DNA of 64,000 nt, taken from contig NZ_LDTB01000008.1 in assembly GCF_001476895.1 (NCBI RefSeq), forward strand, positions 62,001-126,000, read 5' to 3'. This stretch comes from Sphingomonas endophytica. GTDB lineage: Bacteria > Pseudomonadota > Alphaproteobacteria > Sphingomonadales > Sphingomonadaceae. The notes under the pieces are model-generated. The model was given only the letters and a program-made list of their open reading frames with translations. It did no database searches and was not told the DNA's origin. Below are positions 17,561 through 26,978 of this stretch, one piece after another. Both the position numbers and the translations under genes were made by a program. How positions within the stretch are numbered: position 1 is the stretch's first letter; each line of letters begins with the position of its first letter.

Positions 17561-19969
17561 TTAATCGACCCGCATCGCCTCCGCCGCCAGCGCCTCGGCC
17601 TCGATCAGCAGCGCGTCGTCGGCGCTGCCGGTCGCAACCTTCTCGCGTCCGATCAGCGTCAGCACCGGCACCGCCAGCGGGGTGACGCGCGGCAGATCGA
17701 CATGCACCATCGTGTCGGCGGCGCGCTCCAGCAGGTCGGCGAGCCGCCCGACGTCGGTCATCCGCGCGCGCGCATCCGCCCAGGCGGCCTGCAGCAGCAC
17801 ATGGCCGGGTTCGTACTGACGCAGCACGTCGTAGATCAGGTCGGTCGAGAACGTCACCTGCCGCCCGGTCTTGCGCTTGCCGGGATGCTGGCGCTCGACC
17901 AGCCCGCCGATCACCGCCACCTCGCGAAACGCGCGCTTGAGAAGATGCGAGCGTTCCACCCATTCGACGAACTCATGTTCGAGGATATCGGCGCTGAACA
18001 GGGCCGCCGGGTCCACGACCTTCTCCAGCCCGTAGCAGGCGATCGCATAATCGTTGGCGACGAAGCCGAGCGGCTTGAGCCCCAGCGTCTCCATCCGCTT
18101 CGTCACCAGCATTCCCAGCGACTGGTGCGCGTTCCACCCCTCGAAGCTGTAGGCGACCATGTAATGCCGCCCTTCGCGCGGGAAGGTCTCGACCAGCAAC
18201 TGGTCAGGATGCGGCAGCGTCGAGCGGCGCTGCTGGATCTCCAGCCATTCGCGCACATCGTCGGGAAAGCGGTGCCATTCGGCGGGCGTGTCGAGGAAGC
18301 GCCGCACGCGGTTCGCCAGATTGGTCGACAGCGGCATCCGGCTGCCGCCATAGGTCGGGATGCGCGCCGGGCGGCTGCTGGCGCGGACGATCAAATCCTC
18401 GGTGTCGATCTTCTCGACCTCGAGACTCATGCCGGCAAAGAAGAAGGTGTCGCCGTGGCTGAGCGTCGCGGCGAAGCCCTCCTCCACCTTGCCCAGCGCG
18501 CGGCCGTTGCGGAAGCGGACCTTCAGCATCGTCGCCTCGACGATGATCCCGGCGTTCAGCCGGTGCTGCGCGACGAACTTCGGGTGGCTGACCCGCCACA
18601 GGCCATCCGCGTCCTGCGTCAGCCTCTTGAAGCGGTCGTAGGCGCGCAGGCTGTAGCCGCCGTCGCGGATGAAGCCGAGCACGCGCTCGAACAATTCATC
18701 GGTCAGCGCCGAATAGGGCAGGGCCGAGCGCACCTCGTCGAGCATCGCCGCCTGATCGAACGGCGCGGCGCAGGCGCACGCCATGACATGCTGCGCCAGC
18801 ACGTCGAGCGCGCCCATGCGGAATACGTCGGCGTCCAGTTCGCCCGCCTCGACCGCATCGAGCGCCGCCCGCGCCTCGAGATATTCGAAGCGGTTGCCCG
18901 GCACGAGGATCGCCTCGCTGGCCTGATCCAGCCGGTGGTTCGACCGCCCGATCCGCTGGAGCAACCGCGACGATCCCTTGGGCGCGCCCATCTGGATCAC
19001 GCAATCGACATCGCCCCAGTCGACGCCGAGATCGAGGCTGGCGGTGGCGACCAAGGCGCGCAGCCGCCCCTCGGCCATCGCGCCCTCGACCTTGCGGCGC
19101 GCTTCCTTTTCAAGGCTGCCGTGGTGGATTCCGATCGGCAATTGTCCGGTGTTCGCCTTCCAGAGGTCCTGGAAGATCAGCTCGGCAAGGCTGCGGGTGT
19201 TGCAGAAGACGATCGAGGTGCGATGCGCGGCGATCTCCGCCATCACCTGTTCGGCGGCGTAGCGCCCCGAATGCCCCGCCCACGGCACGCGATCCTCCGG
19301 CAGCAGGATCGCGACATTCGGGTCCACCCCGGAATCGCCATGGACCAGCGACACGGTGTCGATATCGCCATCCGGCGCCAGCCACGCGCGATAGCCGTCC
19401 GGGTCGGCGACCGTCGCCGACAGCGCGACGCGGCGCAGATCGGGCGCGATCCGCTGGAGCCGCGCCATGCAGAGATTGAGCAGGTCGCCGCGCTTGCCGG
19501 TCGCGAAGGCGTGCACCTCATCGACGACGATCGTCTTCAGGTTCGCGAACATCGTGAAGCTGTCGGGATAGCTGAGCAGCAGCGACAGCGATTCCGGGGT
19601 GGTGAGCAGGATCTGCGGCGGCTTCACCCGCTGGCGTGCCTTGCGGTCGGAGGGCGTGTCGCCGGTGCGCGTCTCGACACGCAGGTCGACGCCCATTTCC
19701 GCGACCGGGCCGAGCAGGTTGCGCTGGATATCGACCGCCAGCGCCTTCAGCGGCGAGACGTAGAGCGTGTGGAGGCCGTCACTCGGCGCCTCGATCAGTT
19801 CGGCGAGCGTGGGCAGGAACCCGGCCAGCGTCTTGCCGGCGCCGGTGGCAGCGATCAGCAGTGCGTGACGCCCGGCGCGCGCTTCGTCCAGCATCGCCAG
19901 CTGATGCCCGCGCGGCTGCCAGCCACGCCGCGCGAACCAGTCGCCGAGGACGGCGGGGAGGGGGATCAA
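17561..19969 (-). CDS. Ligase-associated DNA-damage DEXH helicase (Lhr-type)
   Basis: Superfamily 2 helicase, 802 residues. Walker A ATGAGKTLAGFLP lies near residue 40, the DEVH box (VVDEVHAFA) near 148 and SATVADPDGYRAWL after it. The helicase C domain carries IVFCNTRSLAEL and LLQRIGRSNHRLDQ. The Lhr-type winged-helix and C-terminal regions follow. The length (~800) and the neighbouring exonuclease identify it as the short ligase-associated form rather than full-length Lhr (~1500). It is divergent from the exonuclease gene, and the usual ligase neighbour is missing. Confidence 0.91.
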   Translation of the reverse strand: MIPLPAVLGDWFARRGWQPRGHQLAMLDEARAGRHALLIAATGAGKTLAGFLPTLAELIEAPSDGLHTLYVSPLKALAVDIQRNLLGPVAEMGVDLRVETRTGDTPSDRKARQRVKPPQILLTTPESLSLLLSYPDSFTMFANLKTIVVDEVHAFATGKRGDLLNLCMARLQRIAPDLRRVALSATVADPDGYRAWLAPDGDIDTVSLVHGDSGVDPNVAILLPEDRVPWAGHSGRYAAEQVMAEIAAHRTSIVFCNTRSLAELIFQDLWKANTGQLPIGIHHGSLEKEARRKVEGAMAEGRLRALVATASLDLGVDWGDVDCVIQMGAPKGSSRLLQRIGRSNHRLDQASEAILVPGNRFEYLEARAALDAVEAGELDADVFRMGALDVLAQHVMACACAAPFDQAAMLDEVRSALPYSALTDELFERVLGFIRDGGYSLRAYDRFKRLTQDADGLWRVSHPKFVAQHRLNAGIIVEATMLKVRFRNGRALGKVEEGFAATLSHGDTFFFAGMSLEVEKIDTEDLIVRASSRPARIPTYGGSRMPLSTNLANRVRRFLDTPAEWHRFPDDVREWLEIQQRRSTLPHPDQLLVETFPREGRHYMVAYSFEGWNAHQSLGMLVTKRMETLGLKPLGFVANDYAIACYGLEKVVDPAALFSADILEHEFVEWVERSHLLKRAFREVAVIGGLVERQHPGKRKTGRQVTFSTDLIYDVLRQYEPGHVLLQAAWADARARMTDVGRLADLLERAADTMVHVDLPRVTPLAVPVLTLIGREKVATGSADDALLIEAEALAAEAMRVD

Positions 19970-20016
19970 TCGCGGGTCCGGACGTGCATGACGGGGATGT
20001 AGGAAGCGGCGGGCGC

Positions 20017-20087
20017 GGCGTCATCCCCGCGTCGGCGGCGGCCACGTCCCCGCGACATCAACGGATTGCGGATGGGGGGATGACGCC
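20017..20087. repeat. Inverted repeat in helicase-exonuclease divergent gap
   Basis: GGCGTCATCCCCGC at 20017-20030 is mirrored by GCGGATGGGGGGATGACGCC at 20068-20087. It resembles other short TCAT...ATGA inverted repeats in this window. The rest of the 268-bp gap shows no gene and no clear promoter to my eye. Confidence 0.5.
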
Positions 20088-20237
20088 CGGTTTGGCGGCA
20101 GCGGGCTTTCGCCGCGATCTCGCACGCTGAGGGAAACACAGGTCGCGGGTCGCCTCGTCGGTTCGCGCCGAGCGGCCGTAGCGCATCGTCAACGAAGGCG
20201 CGATGAACTTCGATCCGCGTGGCCGGTTGATGGCGGC

Positions 20238-21248
20238 ATGGCGACGCGCGACGGCACTTTGGGCGACTGGCTGGAACCGCATCCGCATGGAATTTACGTC
20301 CGTCCCGCCGATGCGTGGGTCGATCCATCGATTCCGGTCGCGAAGGCGCTGGTGACGCACGGTCACGCCGACCACGCGCGCGGCGGCCATGGCGCGGTCT
20401 GGGCGACGCCGGAGACGCTGGCGATCATGGATGCCCGCTATGGCCGGCAGGAGGCGCGCCCGGTCGCCTATGGCGCAAGCGTGCGGCTGGGGGAGGTCGA
20501 GGTCGGTTATGTCCCGGCTGGTCATGTGCTGGGTTCGGCGCAGATCGTGCTCGACTATCGCGGCGAGCGGATCGTGGTGTCGGGCGATTACAAGCGCCGC
20601 CCCGACCCGACCTGTACGCCGTTCCAGCCGGTCAAATGCGACGTCTTCATCACCGAGGCGACGTTCGGGCTGCCCGTCTTTCGCCATCCCGACACCGGCG
20701 ACGAGATCGACAAGCTGATCGCGCGGCTCCACGCCAACCCCGATCGCTGCATCGTCGTCGGCGCCTATGCGCTGGGCAAGGCGCAGCGGGTGATCGCCGA
20801 ACTGCGCGAGCGCGGGCACGAGGCGCCGATCTATATCCATGGCGCGTTGCAGCGCTTGTGCGACCTTTATGCCGACCATGGCGTGCGGCTGGGTGAACTG
20901 CGCCCGGCGACCGGCGTCGCGAAGGCGGAGATGGCCGGGCATGTCGTGATGTGCCCGCCCTCCGCGCTCAACGATCGCTGGTCGCGCCGACTGCCCGACC
21001 CGATCACCGCGATGGCCAGCGGCTGGATGCGGGTGCGGCAGCGCGCGCGGCAGAAGAACGTCGAACTGCCGCTGATCCTGTCCGACCATGCCGACTGGGA
21101 CGAGCTGACCGCGACGCTGACCGAGATTTCCCCGCGCGAGGTGTGGGTGACGCACGGGCGGGAAGAGGCGCTCGTTCATTGGTGCATGACGCGCCAGATC
21201 CGCGCGCGGGCGCTGGCGCTGGTGGGATTCGAGGATGAGGACGATTGA
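20238..21248 (+). CDS. Ligase-associated DNA-damage exonuclease (MBL fold)
   Basis: Metallo-beta-lactamase-fold nuclease of the SNM1/Artemis/CPSF class, 336 residues. The metal signature VTHGHADHARGGHG lies around residues 38-50. GHVLGSAQIVLDYRGERIVVSGDYK, ITEATFGLP and the C-terminal LSDHADWDELT and VWVTHGREE segments are diagnostic beta-CASP elements. In other genomes this protein is encoded with the Lhr-type helicase, PdeM and an ATP-dependent ligase and acts in repair of cross-links and related damage. A ligase would be expected immediately downstream, but a peptidase gene is found instead. Confidence 0.91.
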   Translation: MATRDGTLGDWLEPHPHGIYVRPADAWVDPSIPVAKALVTHGHADHARGGHGAVWATPETLAIMDARYGRQEARPVAYGASVRLGEVEVGYVPAGHVLGSAQIVLDYRGERIVVSGDYKRRPDPTCTPFQPVKCDVFITEATFGLPVFRHPDTGDEIDKLIARLHANPDRCIVVGAYALGKAQRVIAELRERGHEAPIYIHGALQRLCDLYADHGVRLGELRPATGVAKAEMAGHVVMCPPSALNDRWSRRLPDPITAMASGWMRVRQRARQKNVELPLILSDHADWDELTATLTEISPREVWVTHGREEALVHWCMTRQIRARALALVGFEDEDD

Positions 21249-21253
21249 CCCCG

Positions 21254-21283
21254 CCGTCATTCCCGCCCGCGCGGGAATGACGG
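21254..21283. repeat. Perfect palindromic hairpin after exonuclease
   Basis: CCGTCATTCCCGC, a 4-nt spacer, then GCGGGAATGACGG: 13-bp perfect arms starting five bases after the exonuclease stop. It belongs to the GTCATTCCCGC family also seen at 57421-57526 and could fold as an RNA hairpin at the transcript end, but no T-run follows. Confidence 0.75.
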
Positions 21284-21370
21284 TGAAGTGGCGGCACGAC
21301 GGTAAGGCCGCTTGCATCGTTTCGTTCGCGACGACTACACCATCCCCCTGACAGAAAAGGGGATCGCCTG

Positions 21371-23011
21371 ATGCGCTTCGGATATGCCGCCCTCCTGCTC
21401 GCCGCCGCGACGATGCCGGCGCAGGCGCAGGACAAGGCGGGGGACAAACGGCCCGCCAGGAACAATGCCGAGGTACAGAAGGAAGAGGCCGACGCCGCGA
21501 CCGCCAATGCGCCGGTCGAGGAACGCGCCGAGACGTCGAAGGGCGCGGTGACGGTCGCGGGCAAGCGGCTGCCCTATACGGCCACGGCGGGCACGCTGAC
21601 GATCCGCGATATCGAGGGCAAGCCGACCGCCTCGATGTTCTACACCGCCTATACGCTCGACGGGACGAAGCCTGGGACGAAGCGCCCGATCACCTATTTC
21701 TACAACGGCGGGCCGGGCAGCCCGACCTTCTGGCTGCACATGGGGTCGTTCGCGCCGATGCGGCTCCAGACCGGCAGCCCGGAGTTCATCCGACCCGCGC
21801 CCTATGATTTCGGCCCGAATCCCTACACGTTGCTCGACAAGACCGATATGGTGTTCCTGGACGCGATCGGCGCAGGCTATTCGCGGCCGCTCGGCGACTC
21901 CAAGCCGTCCGACTTCTACGGCACCGACGAGGATGCGGATGCCTTCGCCAAGGCGATCATCCGCTATTCGACCAAGTTCGGACGCTGGAACTCGCCGAAA
22001 TTCCTGTTCGGCGAAAGCTATGGCACGCTGCGGTCGGGGGCGCTCGCCTATCAGTTGCAGGATCGCGGCATGGCGCTGAACGGCGTGGTGCTGCTCAGCT
22101 CGATCATGAACTACGGCTATCGCCAGCCGGGGCTCGATCAGGTGTATCTGAACTATCTGCCCAGCTATGCCGCGACCGCCTGGTATCACAATCGCCTGCC
22201 CAACCGCCCGGCGGACGTCGCGACCGTCGTGCAGCAGGCGCGCGAATTCGCGGTCGGCCCGTATATGTCGGCGCTGGCCAAGGGGCAGAACATCTCGGCC
22301 GAAGAACGCGATACGGTCGCGCGGCGGATGAGTGAGCTGACCGGCCTGTCGCCGGACTTCCTGATCCGCAGCAATCTGCGCGTCGATCTTGCCCGTTTCC
22401 AGAAGGAGTTGCTGCGCGGCACCCGCCAGACGGTCGGGCGGTTCGACTCGCGCTACGTCGGGGTCGACAGCGACGCGGCGGGCGAGCGGCCGGAAAGCGA
22501 CGTGTCGTCGGATGCGATCTCCGGCGCGTTCATCGCGACGTTCAACGATTATGCGACCCATACGCTCGGCTACAAGACCGACATGCCGTACCGCCTGTCG
22601 GCGCGCGATGCGAAAGGCTGGACCTGGAACTGGAAGCACGATTCGCCGCTGCGCGGTGGCGGGCAGCAGAACAATCCGAACACCGCGATCGATCTGGCGG
22701 CGGCGATGCGCGGCAATCCGTACCTGCAGGTGCTGTCGATGAACGGCTGGTACGACATGGCCACGCCGTTCTTCGGGACCGAGAACGATCTCGGCCATAT
22801 GATGCTGGAGCCGACGCAGCAGCGGAACCTGACCTTCACTTACTATCCGGCGGGGCATATGACCTATCTGAACCCGGAGGCGCTGGTGACGATGAAGCGC
22901 GACCTGTCGGCCTGGTACGACCGCGCGCTGTCGGTCGCGCGATCCGATACGCCACCGGTGCCGCCGTCGACGTCGGCGGCACCGGCCGCAGGGCAGGGAG
23001 GGCCGAACTGA
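21371..23011 (+). CDS. Secreted S10-family serine carboxypeptidase-like protein
   Basis: 546 residues. A signal peptide is seen at the N-terminus (MRFGYAALLLAAATMPAQAQ). S10 features are the oxyanion region YFYNGGPGSPTFWLH, nucleophile FGESYGTLRSG near residue 213, the catalytic Asp in NGWYDMATP and the His in YYPAGHMTY near the end. A Pro/Ala-rich tail follows. Secreted S10 peptidases of about this size are common in sphingomonads and xanthomonads. The stop shares one base with the start of the DUF885 gene, so the two are co-translated and perhaps jointly digest extracellular peptides. Confidence 0.91.
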   Translation: MRFGYAALLLAAATMPAQAQDKAGDKRPARNNAEVQKEEADAATANAPVEERAETSKGAVTVAGKRLPYTATAGTLTIRDIEGKPTASMFYTAYTLDGTKPGTKRPITYFYNGGPGSPTFWLHMGSFAPMRLQTGSPEFIRPAPYDFGPNPYTLLDKTDMVFLDAIGAGYSRPLGDSKPSDFYGTDEDADAFAKAIIRYSTKFGRWNSPKFLFGESYGTLRSGALAYQLQDRGMALNGVVLLSSIMNYGYRQPGLDQVYLNYLPSYAATAWYHNRLPNRPADVATVVQQAREFAVGPYMSALAKGQNISAEERDTVARRMSELTGLSPDFLIRSNLRVDLARFQKELLRGTRQTVGRFDSRYVGVDSDAAGERPESDVSSDAISGAFIATFNDYATHTLGYKTDMPYRLSARDAKGWTWNWKHDSPLRGGGQQNNPNTAIDLAAAMRGNPYLQVLSMNGWYDMATPFFGTENDLGHMMLEPTQQRNLTFTYYPAGHMTYLNPEALVTMKRDLSAWYDRALSVARSDTPPVPPSTSAAPAAGQGGPN

Positions 23012-24816
23012 TGCGCGCGCTGTTGCTCGCACTCGCCGTACCCGCCACCGTCGCCGCCCAGGCGCCGGCAACGCGGGCCGCCGCTCCGGCGGCGGCGGAG
23101 GATGCGCGGCTGACCGCCTTCCTCGATCGCGCGTTCGACGCGCGCGTTGCGCTGAGCCCGGAGGCGCAGACCAGCCTCGGGCTGAAGACCAACTACGACA
23201 AGCTCGACGACGAAACCGACGCCGCCGCGATCCGCGCGCGGGACCTGTCCGAACGGCAGTTGCGCGAGATGCGCGCCAGCTTCTCGCCGGCGAAACTGGG
23301 GGCGAGCGGCAGGCTGAGCTATCGCCTGTTCGAGCAGCAGGTCGAACGCGCGCGGGACAGCTTCCGCTTCCGCAAATGGCGTTACCCGGTATCGACCAAC
23401 GGCAGCCCGATGGGCGACGTACCGGCGTTCCTCATCAACAACCACCGTATCGACAGCGTGGCGGACGCCGATGCCTATGTCGCGCGCATCCATGATTCGG
23501 AGCGGGTGATGCGCGAAACCGCCGCGCTGATGCGCGAGCAGGCCCGGATGGGTATCGTCCCGCCCAAAATGGTGTACGCGCCCGTGCGCGGCGATGCACG
23601 CAAGGTGCTGACCGGCGCGCCGTTCACGGCGGGGGCCGATTCGGCGCTGATGGCAGACTTTCGCAAGAAGGTGACGACGCTGAAGACGTCGGATGCCGAC
23701 AGGCAGCGGCTTCTCGCGGCGGCGGCAGCGGCGATGACCGGGCCGATGAAGCGCGGCTACGACCTGATGTTCGCGACGCTGGATGCGATCGAGCCGCAAT
23801 CGACCGGAAATTTCGGCGTGTGGAAGCTGCCGCAGGGCGCCGACTATTATGCGGTGCGGCTGCGGGATTCGACGACGACCGATCTGACCGCCGACCAGAT
23901 CCACGACCTCGGCCTGCGGCAGGTCGCGGCGATCCGGCAGGAAATGGAGGCGGTGAAGACGCGCGTCGGATTCAACGGCACGCTCGAACAATTCTTCGAT
24001 GTCGTCCGCATCGACCCGCGCTTCAAATATCCGAACACCGAGGCGGGGCGCGAGGCGTATCTGAACGACGCGCGCGCGTTCGTCGGGCAGATGATGACCG
24101 CCGCCCCGCGCTTCTTCCTGCGGCTTCCCAAGGCGAAGCTGGAGGTGCGCGCGGTCGAGAAATGGCGGGAGGCGACCGCCTCGACCGCCTTCTACAACCG
24201 CCCCGCGCCGGACGGGTCGAGGCCTGGCATCTTTTACGTCAACCTGGTCGACATGAACCAGACGCAGAAGATCCAGCTCGACGCGATCGCCGCGCACGAG
24301 GCGGCGCCCGGCCACCATTTCCAGATCGCGCGCGCGATGGAGCTGGAAGGGCTGCCGCGCTTCCGCACGCTCGGCGGCTATGGCGCCTATGTCGAGGGCT
24401 GGGGGCTGTACAGCGAGCGGCTGGCGAAGGAGATGGGAGCCTATACCGATCCCTATGCCGAGTTCGGGATGCTCTCGAACCAGGTGTGGCGGGCGATCCG
24501 GCTGGTGCTGGACACCGGCATCCATTCGAAGAAATGGACCCGCGAACAGGCGGTGGGTTATTTCCGCGCCAACAGCTCGGTCAGCGACACCGACATTTCG
24601 CGGGAGGTCGATCGCTATTTCAACTGGCCGGGACAGGCGACCAGCTACATGGTCGGGCAGTTGAAGATCGCCGAGCTGCGGCGGAAGGCCGAAGGCGCGC
24701 TGGGGCCCAAGTTCGATATCCGCGACTTCCATGAGGTCGTGCTGGGGCAGGGGGCGCTCCCGCTCGACGTGTTGGAAGAGCAGGTCGACGCCTATATCGC
24801 CACGAAGAAGGCCTGA
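23011..24816 (+). CDS. DUF885 family protein (predicted secreted metallopeptidase)
   Basis: 601 residues with a signal peptide (MRALLLALAVPATVAAQAP). The motif AAHEAAPGHHFQIARAME near residue 428 is the HExxxGHH-type zinc site of DUF885, a family thought to be metallopeptidases. GWGLYSERLAKEMG and the following EFGMLSNQVWRAIRLVLDTG are further family blocks. It forms a two-gene operon with the S10 peptidase (1-nt overlap). The actual substrate is unknown. Confidence 0.9.
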   Translation: MRALLLALAVPATVAAQAPATRAAAPAAAEDARLTAFLDRAFDARVALSPEAQTSLGLKTNYDKLDDETDAAAIRARDLSERQLREMRASFSPAKLGASGRLSYRLFEQQVERARDSFRFRKWRYPVSTNGSPMGDVPAFLINNHRIDSVADADAYVARIHDSERVMRETAALMREQARMGIVPPKMVYAPVRGDARKVLTGAPFTAGADSALMADFRKKVTTLKTSDADRQRLLAAAAAAMTGPMKRGYDLMFATLDAIEPQSTGNFGVWKLPQGADYYAVRLRDSTTTDLTADQIHDLGLRQVAAIRQEMEAVKTRVGFNGTLEQFFDVVRIDPRFKYPNTEAGREAYLNDARAFVGQMMTAAPRFFLRLPKAKLEVRAVEKWREATASTAFYNRPAPDGSRPGIFYVNLVDMNQTQKIQLDAIAAHEAAPGHHFQIARAMELEGLPRFRTLGGYGAYVEGWGLYSERLAKEMGAYTDPYAEFGMLSNQVWRAIRLVLDTGIHSKKWTREQAVGYFRANSSVSDTDISREVDRYFNWPGQATSYMVGQLKIAELRRKAEGALGPKFDIRDFHEVVLGQGALPLDVLEEQVDAYIATKKA

Positions 24817-24834
24817 CGCGGCCCTCACCCATAA

Positions 24835-24929
24835 CCGTCACCCCGGCGCAGGCCGGGGTCCAGTTGCGGGCCTCACATTGCCATGCGGTGACGTCTCCCA
24901 ACCGGGCCCCGGCCTCCGCCGGGGCGACA
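24835..24929. repeat. Intergenic inverted repeat (CACCCCGGCGCAGGCCGGGG type)
   Basis: CGTCACCCCGGCGCAGGCCG at the left and GGCCCCGGCCTCCGCCGGGG with CGAC at the right form long GC arms around a ~45-bp centre. It fills most of the 130-bp gap between the convergent DUF885 and rlmE genes and may serve as a bidirectional transcript end. Confidence 0.65.
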
Positions 24930-24946
24930 GCATAGGTAAGCGCTCG

Positions 24947-25627
24947 CTATTCCTCGCCGACCGGCGCAGCCCGCCCCTTGAACCCCTGCGCCACGACGAA
25001 CCACTCGACCGAACCCTTGCGGCTCGACGGCGGCTTGGCATGTTTCACGGTCGCGAAATTGCGCTTCATCTCCGCCACCAGCGCCGAATCCGCGCCACCG
25101 GCGAACACCTTGGACACGAACGTGCCGCCCGGCCGCAGCACGTCGATCGCGAACGCCAGCGCGGTTTCGACCAGCGCCATGGTCCGCAGCGCATCGGTCT
25201 GCGGATGCCCGACCGTGTTCGCCGCCATGTCCGACATCACCAGATCGGGCGCACCGCCCAGGGCCTCCATCAGCTTGCCCGGCGCGGCATCGTCCATGAA
25301 ATCCATCTCGAAGATCGTCACGCCGTCGATCGGATCGACCGGCAGCAGGTCGATCCCGACGATCGCCGCATTCGGCGCGACGCGGCGCACGACCTGGCTC
25401 CACCCGCCCGGCGCAATGCCGAGATCGACCACGCGCTTCACGCCCTTCAGCAATCCGAAGCGTTCGTCCAGCTCGGTCAGCTTGAAGGCGGCGCGGCTGC
25501 GATAACCCTCGGCCTTGGCGCGGCGGACATAAGGATCGTTGAGCTGCCGCTCCAGCCAGCGCGTCGATTGCGCAGTGCGGCGCTTGGCGGTCTTGACCCG
25601 CTGCCGCCCGACTCCTGCCCCCCTCAT
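24947..25627 (-). CDS. rlmE: 23S rRNA (uridine-2552-2'-O)-methyltransferase RlmE (RrmJ/FtsJ)
   Basis: Methylates the A-loop nucleotide U2552 during large-subunit assembly. 226 residues: a basic N-terminus (RVKTAKRRTAQSTRWLERQ), YRSRAAFKLTELDERF with the catalytic lysine, the SAM motif VVDLGIAPGGWSQVV, and VMSDMAANTVGH. I place the start at the ATG at 25627, which overlaps the stop of the upstream ppx/gppA gene by 4 nt; the frame is open further upstream but lies inside that gene. Confidence 0.93.
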   Translation of the reverse strand: MRGAGVGRQRVKTAKRRTAQSTRWLERQLNDPYVRRAKAEGYRSRAAFKLTELDERFGLLKGVKRVVDLGIAPGGWSQVVRRVAPNAAIVGIDLLPVDPIDGVTIFEMDFMDDAAPGKLMEALGGAPDLVMSDMAANTVGHPQTDALRTMALVETALAFAIDVLRPGGTFVSKVFAGGADSALVAEMKRNFATVKHAKPPSSRKGSVEWFVVAQGFKGRAAPVGEE

Positions 25628-26661
25628 GCCCCCGTCTCCATCAGGCGCCGCAATATGCCCTCGCGGATACCGCGATCGGCGACGCCCAGCCGCTCGGCGG
25701 GCCACAGATCGAGAATGCCCTCCAGGATCGCACACCCCGCGACGACCAGATCGGCGCGCTCGCGCCCGATGCACGGCAATTTGGCCCGTTCCGTGATCGA
25801 CATGCCCGCCAGTTCCTGGCTGATCCGACGCATCGCCGCAGCGGGCGCGATCAGCCCGTCGACCTGCGCGCGGTCATAGCGCTCCAGCCCCAGATGGACG
25901 CTGGCCAGTGTCGTCACGGTTCCCGACGTGCCGAGCAGGCGCGGCGTGCCGGCCGGACGCGGCAGGCGCGCGGCGAACGGCGCGAAGCTTTCCGTCACCA
26001 GCGCGCGCATCCTCTTATAGGCCCGGGCGCGCTCCTGCACGGTGCCGCCGCCGCCTGCGCTTTCGGTCAGCGACACCACGCCCCACGGCGCGCTGTGCCA
26101 GTCGCGGACCCGCGGCACGGTCGTGTCGGCATCGACCAGCACCAGCTCGGTCGATCCGCCGCCAATGTCGAACACCAAGGCCGGGCCGGTGCCGGGCTCC
26201 AGCAGCGCATGACAGCCGAGCACCGCCAGCCGCGCCTCCTCCTCGGCGGAGATGATGTCGAGGTGGATGCCGGTCTCTTCCAGCACGCGCGCAATGAACG
26301 CCGCGCCGTTGCTCGCGCGGCGGCATGCCTCGGTCGCAACCGATCGCGCCAGCGTGACGTTGCGGCGCTTCAATTTGTCGGCACACACGCGCAGCGCGGC
26401 GATCGTGCGTTCGATCGCGGCATCCGACAGCGCGCCGCTATGCGCCAGTCCTTCGCCCAGCCGGACGATTCGGGAAAAAGCGTCGACCACCGCGAAGCCG
26501 TCGCCCTGCGGCCGGGCGATCAGCAGCCGGCAATTGTTGGTGCCAAGGTCCAGCGCGGCATAATGCCGCGCCGCGCCGCGCATATGGCGCGGCTGGGGTC
26601 GTGCCGAACGGGCAGGCGAATCGGCCTGCCGGCGCGGCAATTGGGCGGGATAATCCACCAT
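25624..26661 (-). CDS. Ppx/GppA family phosphatase
   Basis: Exopolyphosphatase / pppGpp phosphohydrolase family of the actin-like ATPase fold. 345 residues from the ATG at 26661; an in-frame TTG lies three codons earlier, and another ATG 26 codons later (26583) would remove a basic, Pro-rich leader. Motifs: ALDLGTNNCRLLIARP (phosphate 1), ISAEEEARLAVLG, and LVFDIGGGSTELVLVD (phosphate 2), then LLGTSGTVTTLASVHLGL. Sphingomonads usually carry this single-domain short form. It is translationally coupled to rlmE. Whether polyphosphate or pppGpp is the main substrate cannot be told here. Confidence 0.9.
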   Translation of the reverse strand: MVDYPAQLPRRQADSPARSARPQPRHMRGAARHYAALDLGTNNCRLLIARPQGDGFAVVDAFSRIVRLGEGLAHSGALSDAAIERTIAALRVCADKLKRRNVTLARSVATEACRRASNGAAFIARVLEETGIHLDIISAEEEARLAVLGCHALLEPGTGPALVFDIGGGSTELVLVDADTTVPRVRDWHSAPWGVVSLTESAGGGGTVQERARAYKRMRALVTESFAPFAARLPRPAGTPRLLGTSGTVTTLASVHLGLERYDRAQVDGLIAPAAAMRRISQELAGMSITERAKLPCIGRERADLVVAGCAILEGILDLWPAERLGVADRGIREGILRRLMETGA

Positions 26662-26764
26662 TGCCGTCAACTTTCTTATATCTGCCGGACCGGGATCGCC
26701 CCTGCGATCCCCCGGTGCTTGGCACCCAAGCTACACACTTGGTATTGGCCGGGCAAGGCAGGCG

Positions 26765-26793
26765 TTGACACGGCGCGGACATGCTTCTAGAGG
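26765..26793 (+). promoter_or_regulatory. Probable sigma-70 promoter of tRNA-Gln
   Basis: A perfect -35 hexamer TTGACA (26765-26770) is followed after 17 bp by TAGAGG (26788-26793). The predicted start lies about 6-8 bases before the mature tRNA 5' end. Confidence 0.6.
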
Positions 26794-26806
26794 CACCACC
26801 TCTCGT

Positions 26807-26880
26807 TGCCCGATCCTCTAATGGTAAGAGAGCGGACTCTGACTCCGTCAATCAAGGTTCGAATCCTTGTCGGGCATCCA
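26807..26880 (+). tRNA. tRNA-Gln (anticodon CTG)
   Basis: 74 nt including an encoded 3' CCA. Acceptor arms TGCCCGA and TCGGGCA pair fully. The D arm is CTCT-AATGGTA-AGAG, the anticodon arm GCGGA-CTCTGAC-TCCGT with CTG at positions 34-36, and the T arm CAAGG-TTCGAAT-CCTTG. It reads CAG codons, abundant in this GC-rich genome. Confidence 0.97.
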
Positions 26881-26908
26881 CTTTTTGCATCGCTGAGCAT
26901 GTCGCGAT

Positions 26909-26929
26909 CGATCCTGCGGGATCGGTTTT
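26909..26929 (+). terminator. Probable terminator of tRNA-Gln
   Basis: CGATCC-TGCG-GGATCG is a 6-bp hairpin with a tetraloop, followed by GTTTTC. It lies 29 nt after the tRNA CCA end. The T-run is short. Confidence 0.5.
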
Positions 26930-26978
26930 CGCAGATCCTGTCGGAAACGCGGGCGGCGGGATTCGCGCCTCGCGATCG

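Noticed and set aside
17456-20002. An 848-codon plus-strand frame opposite the helicase
   Set aside because: Antisense to the Lhr-type helicase, no recognisable protein features.
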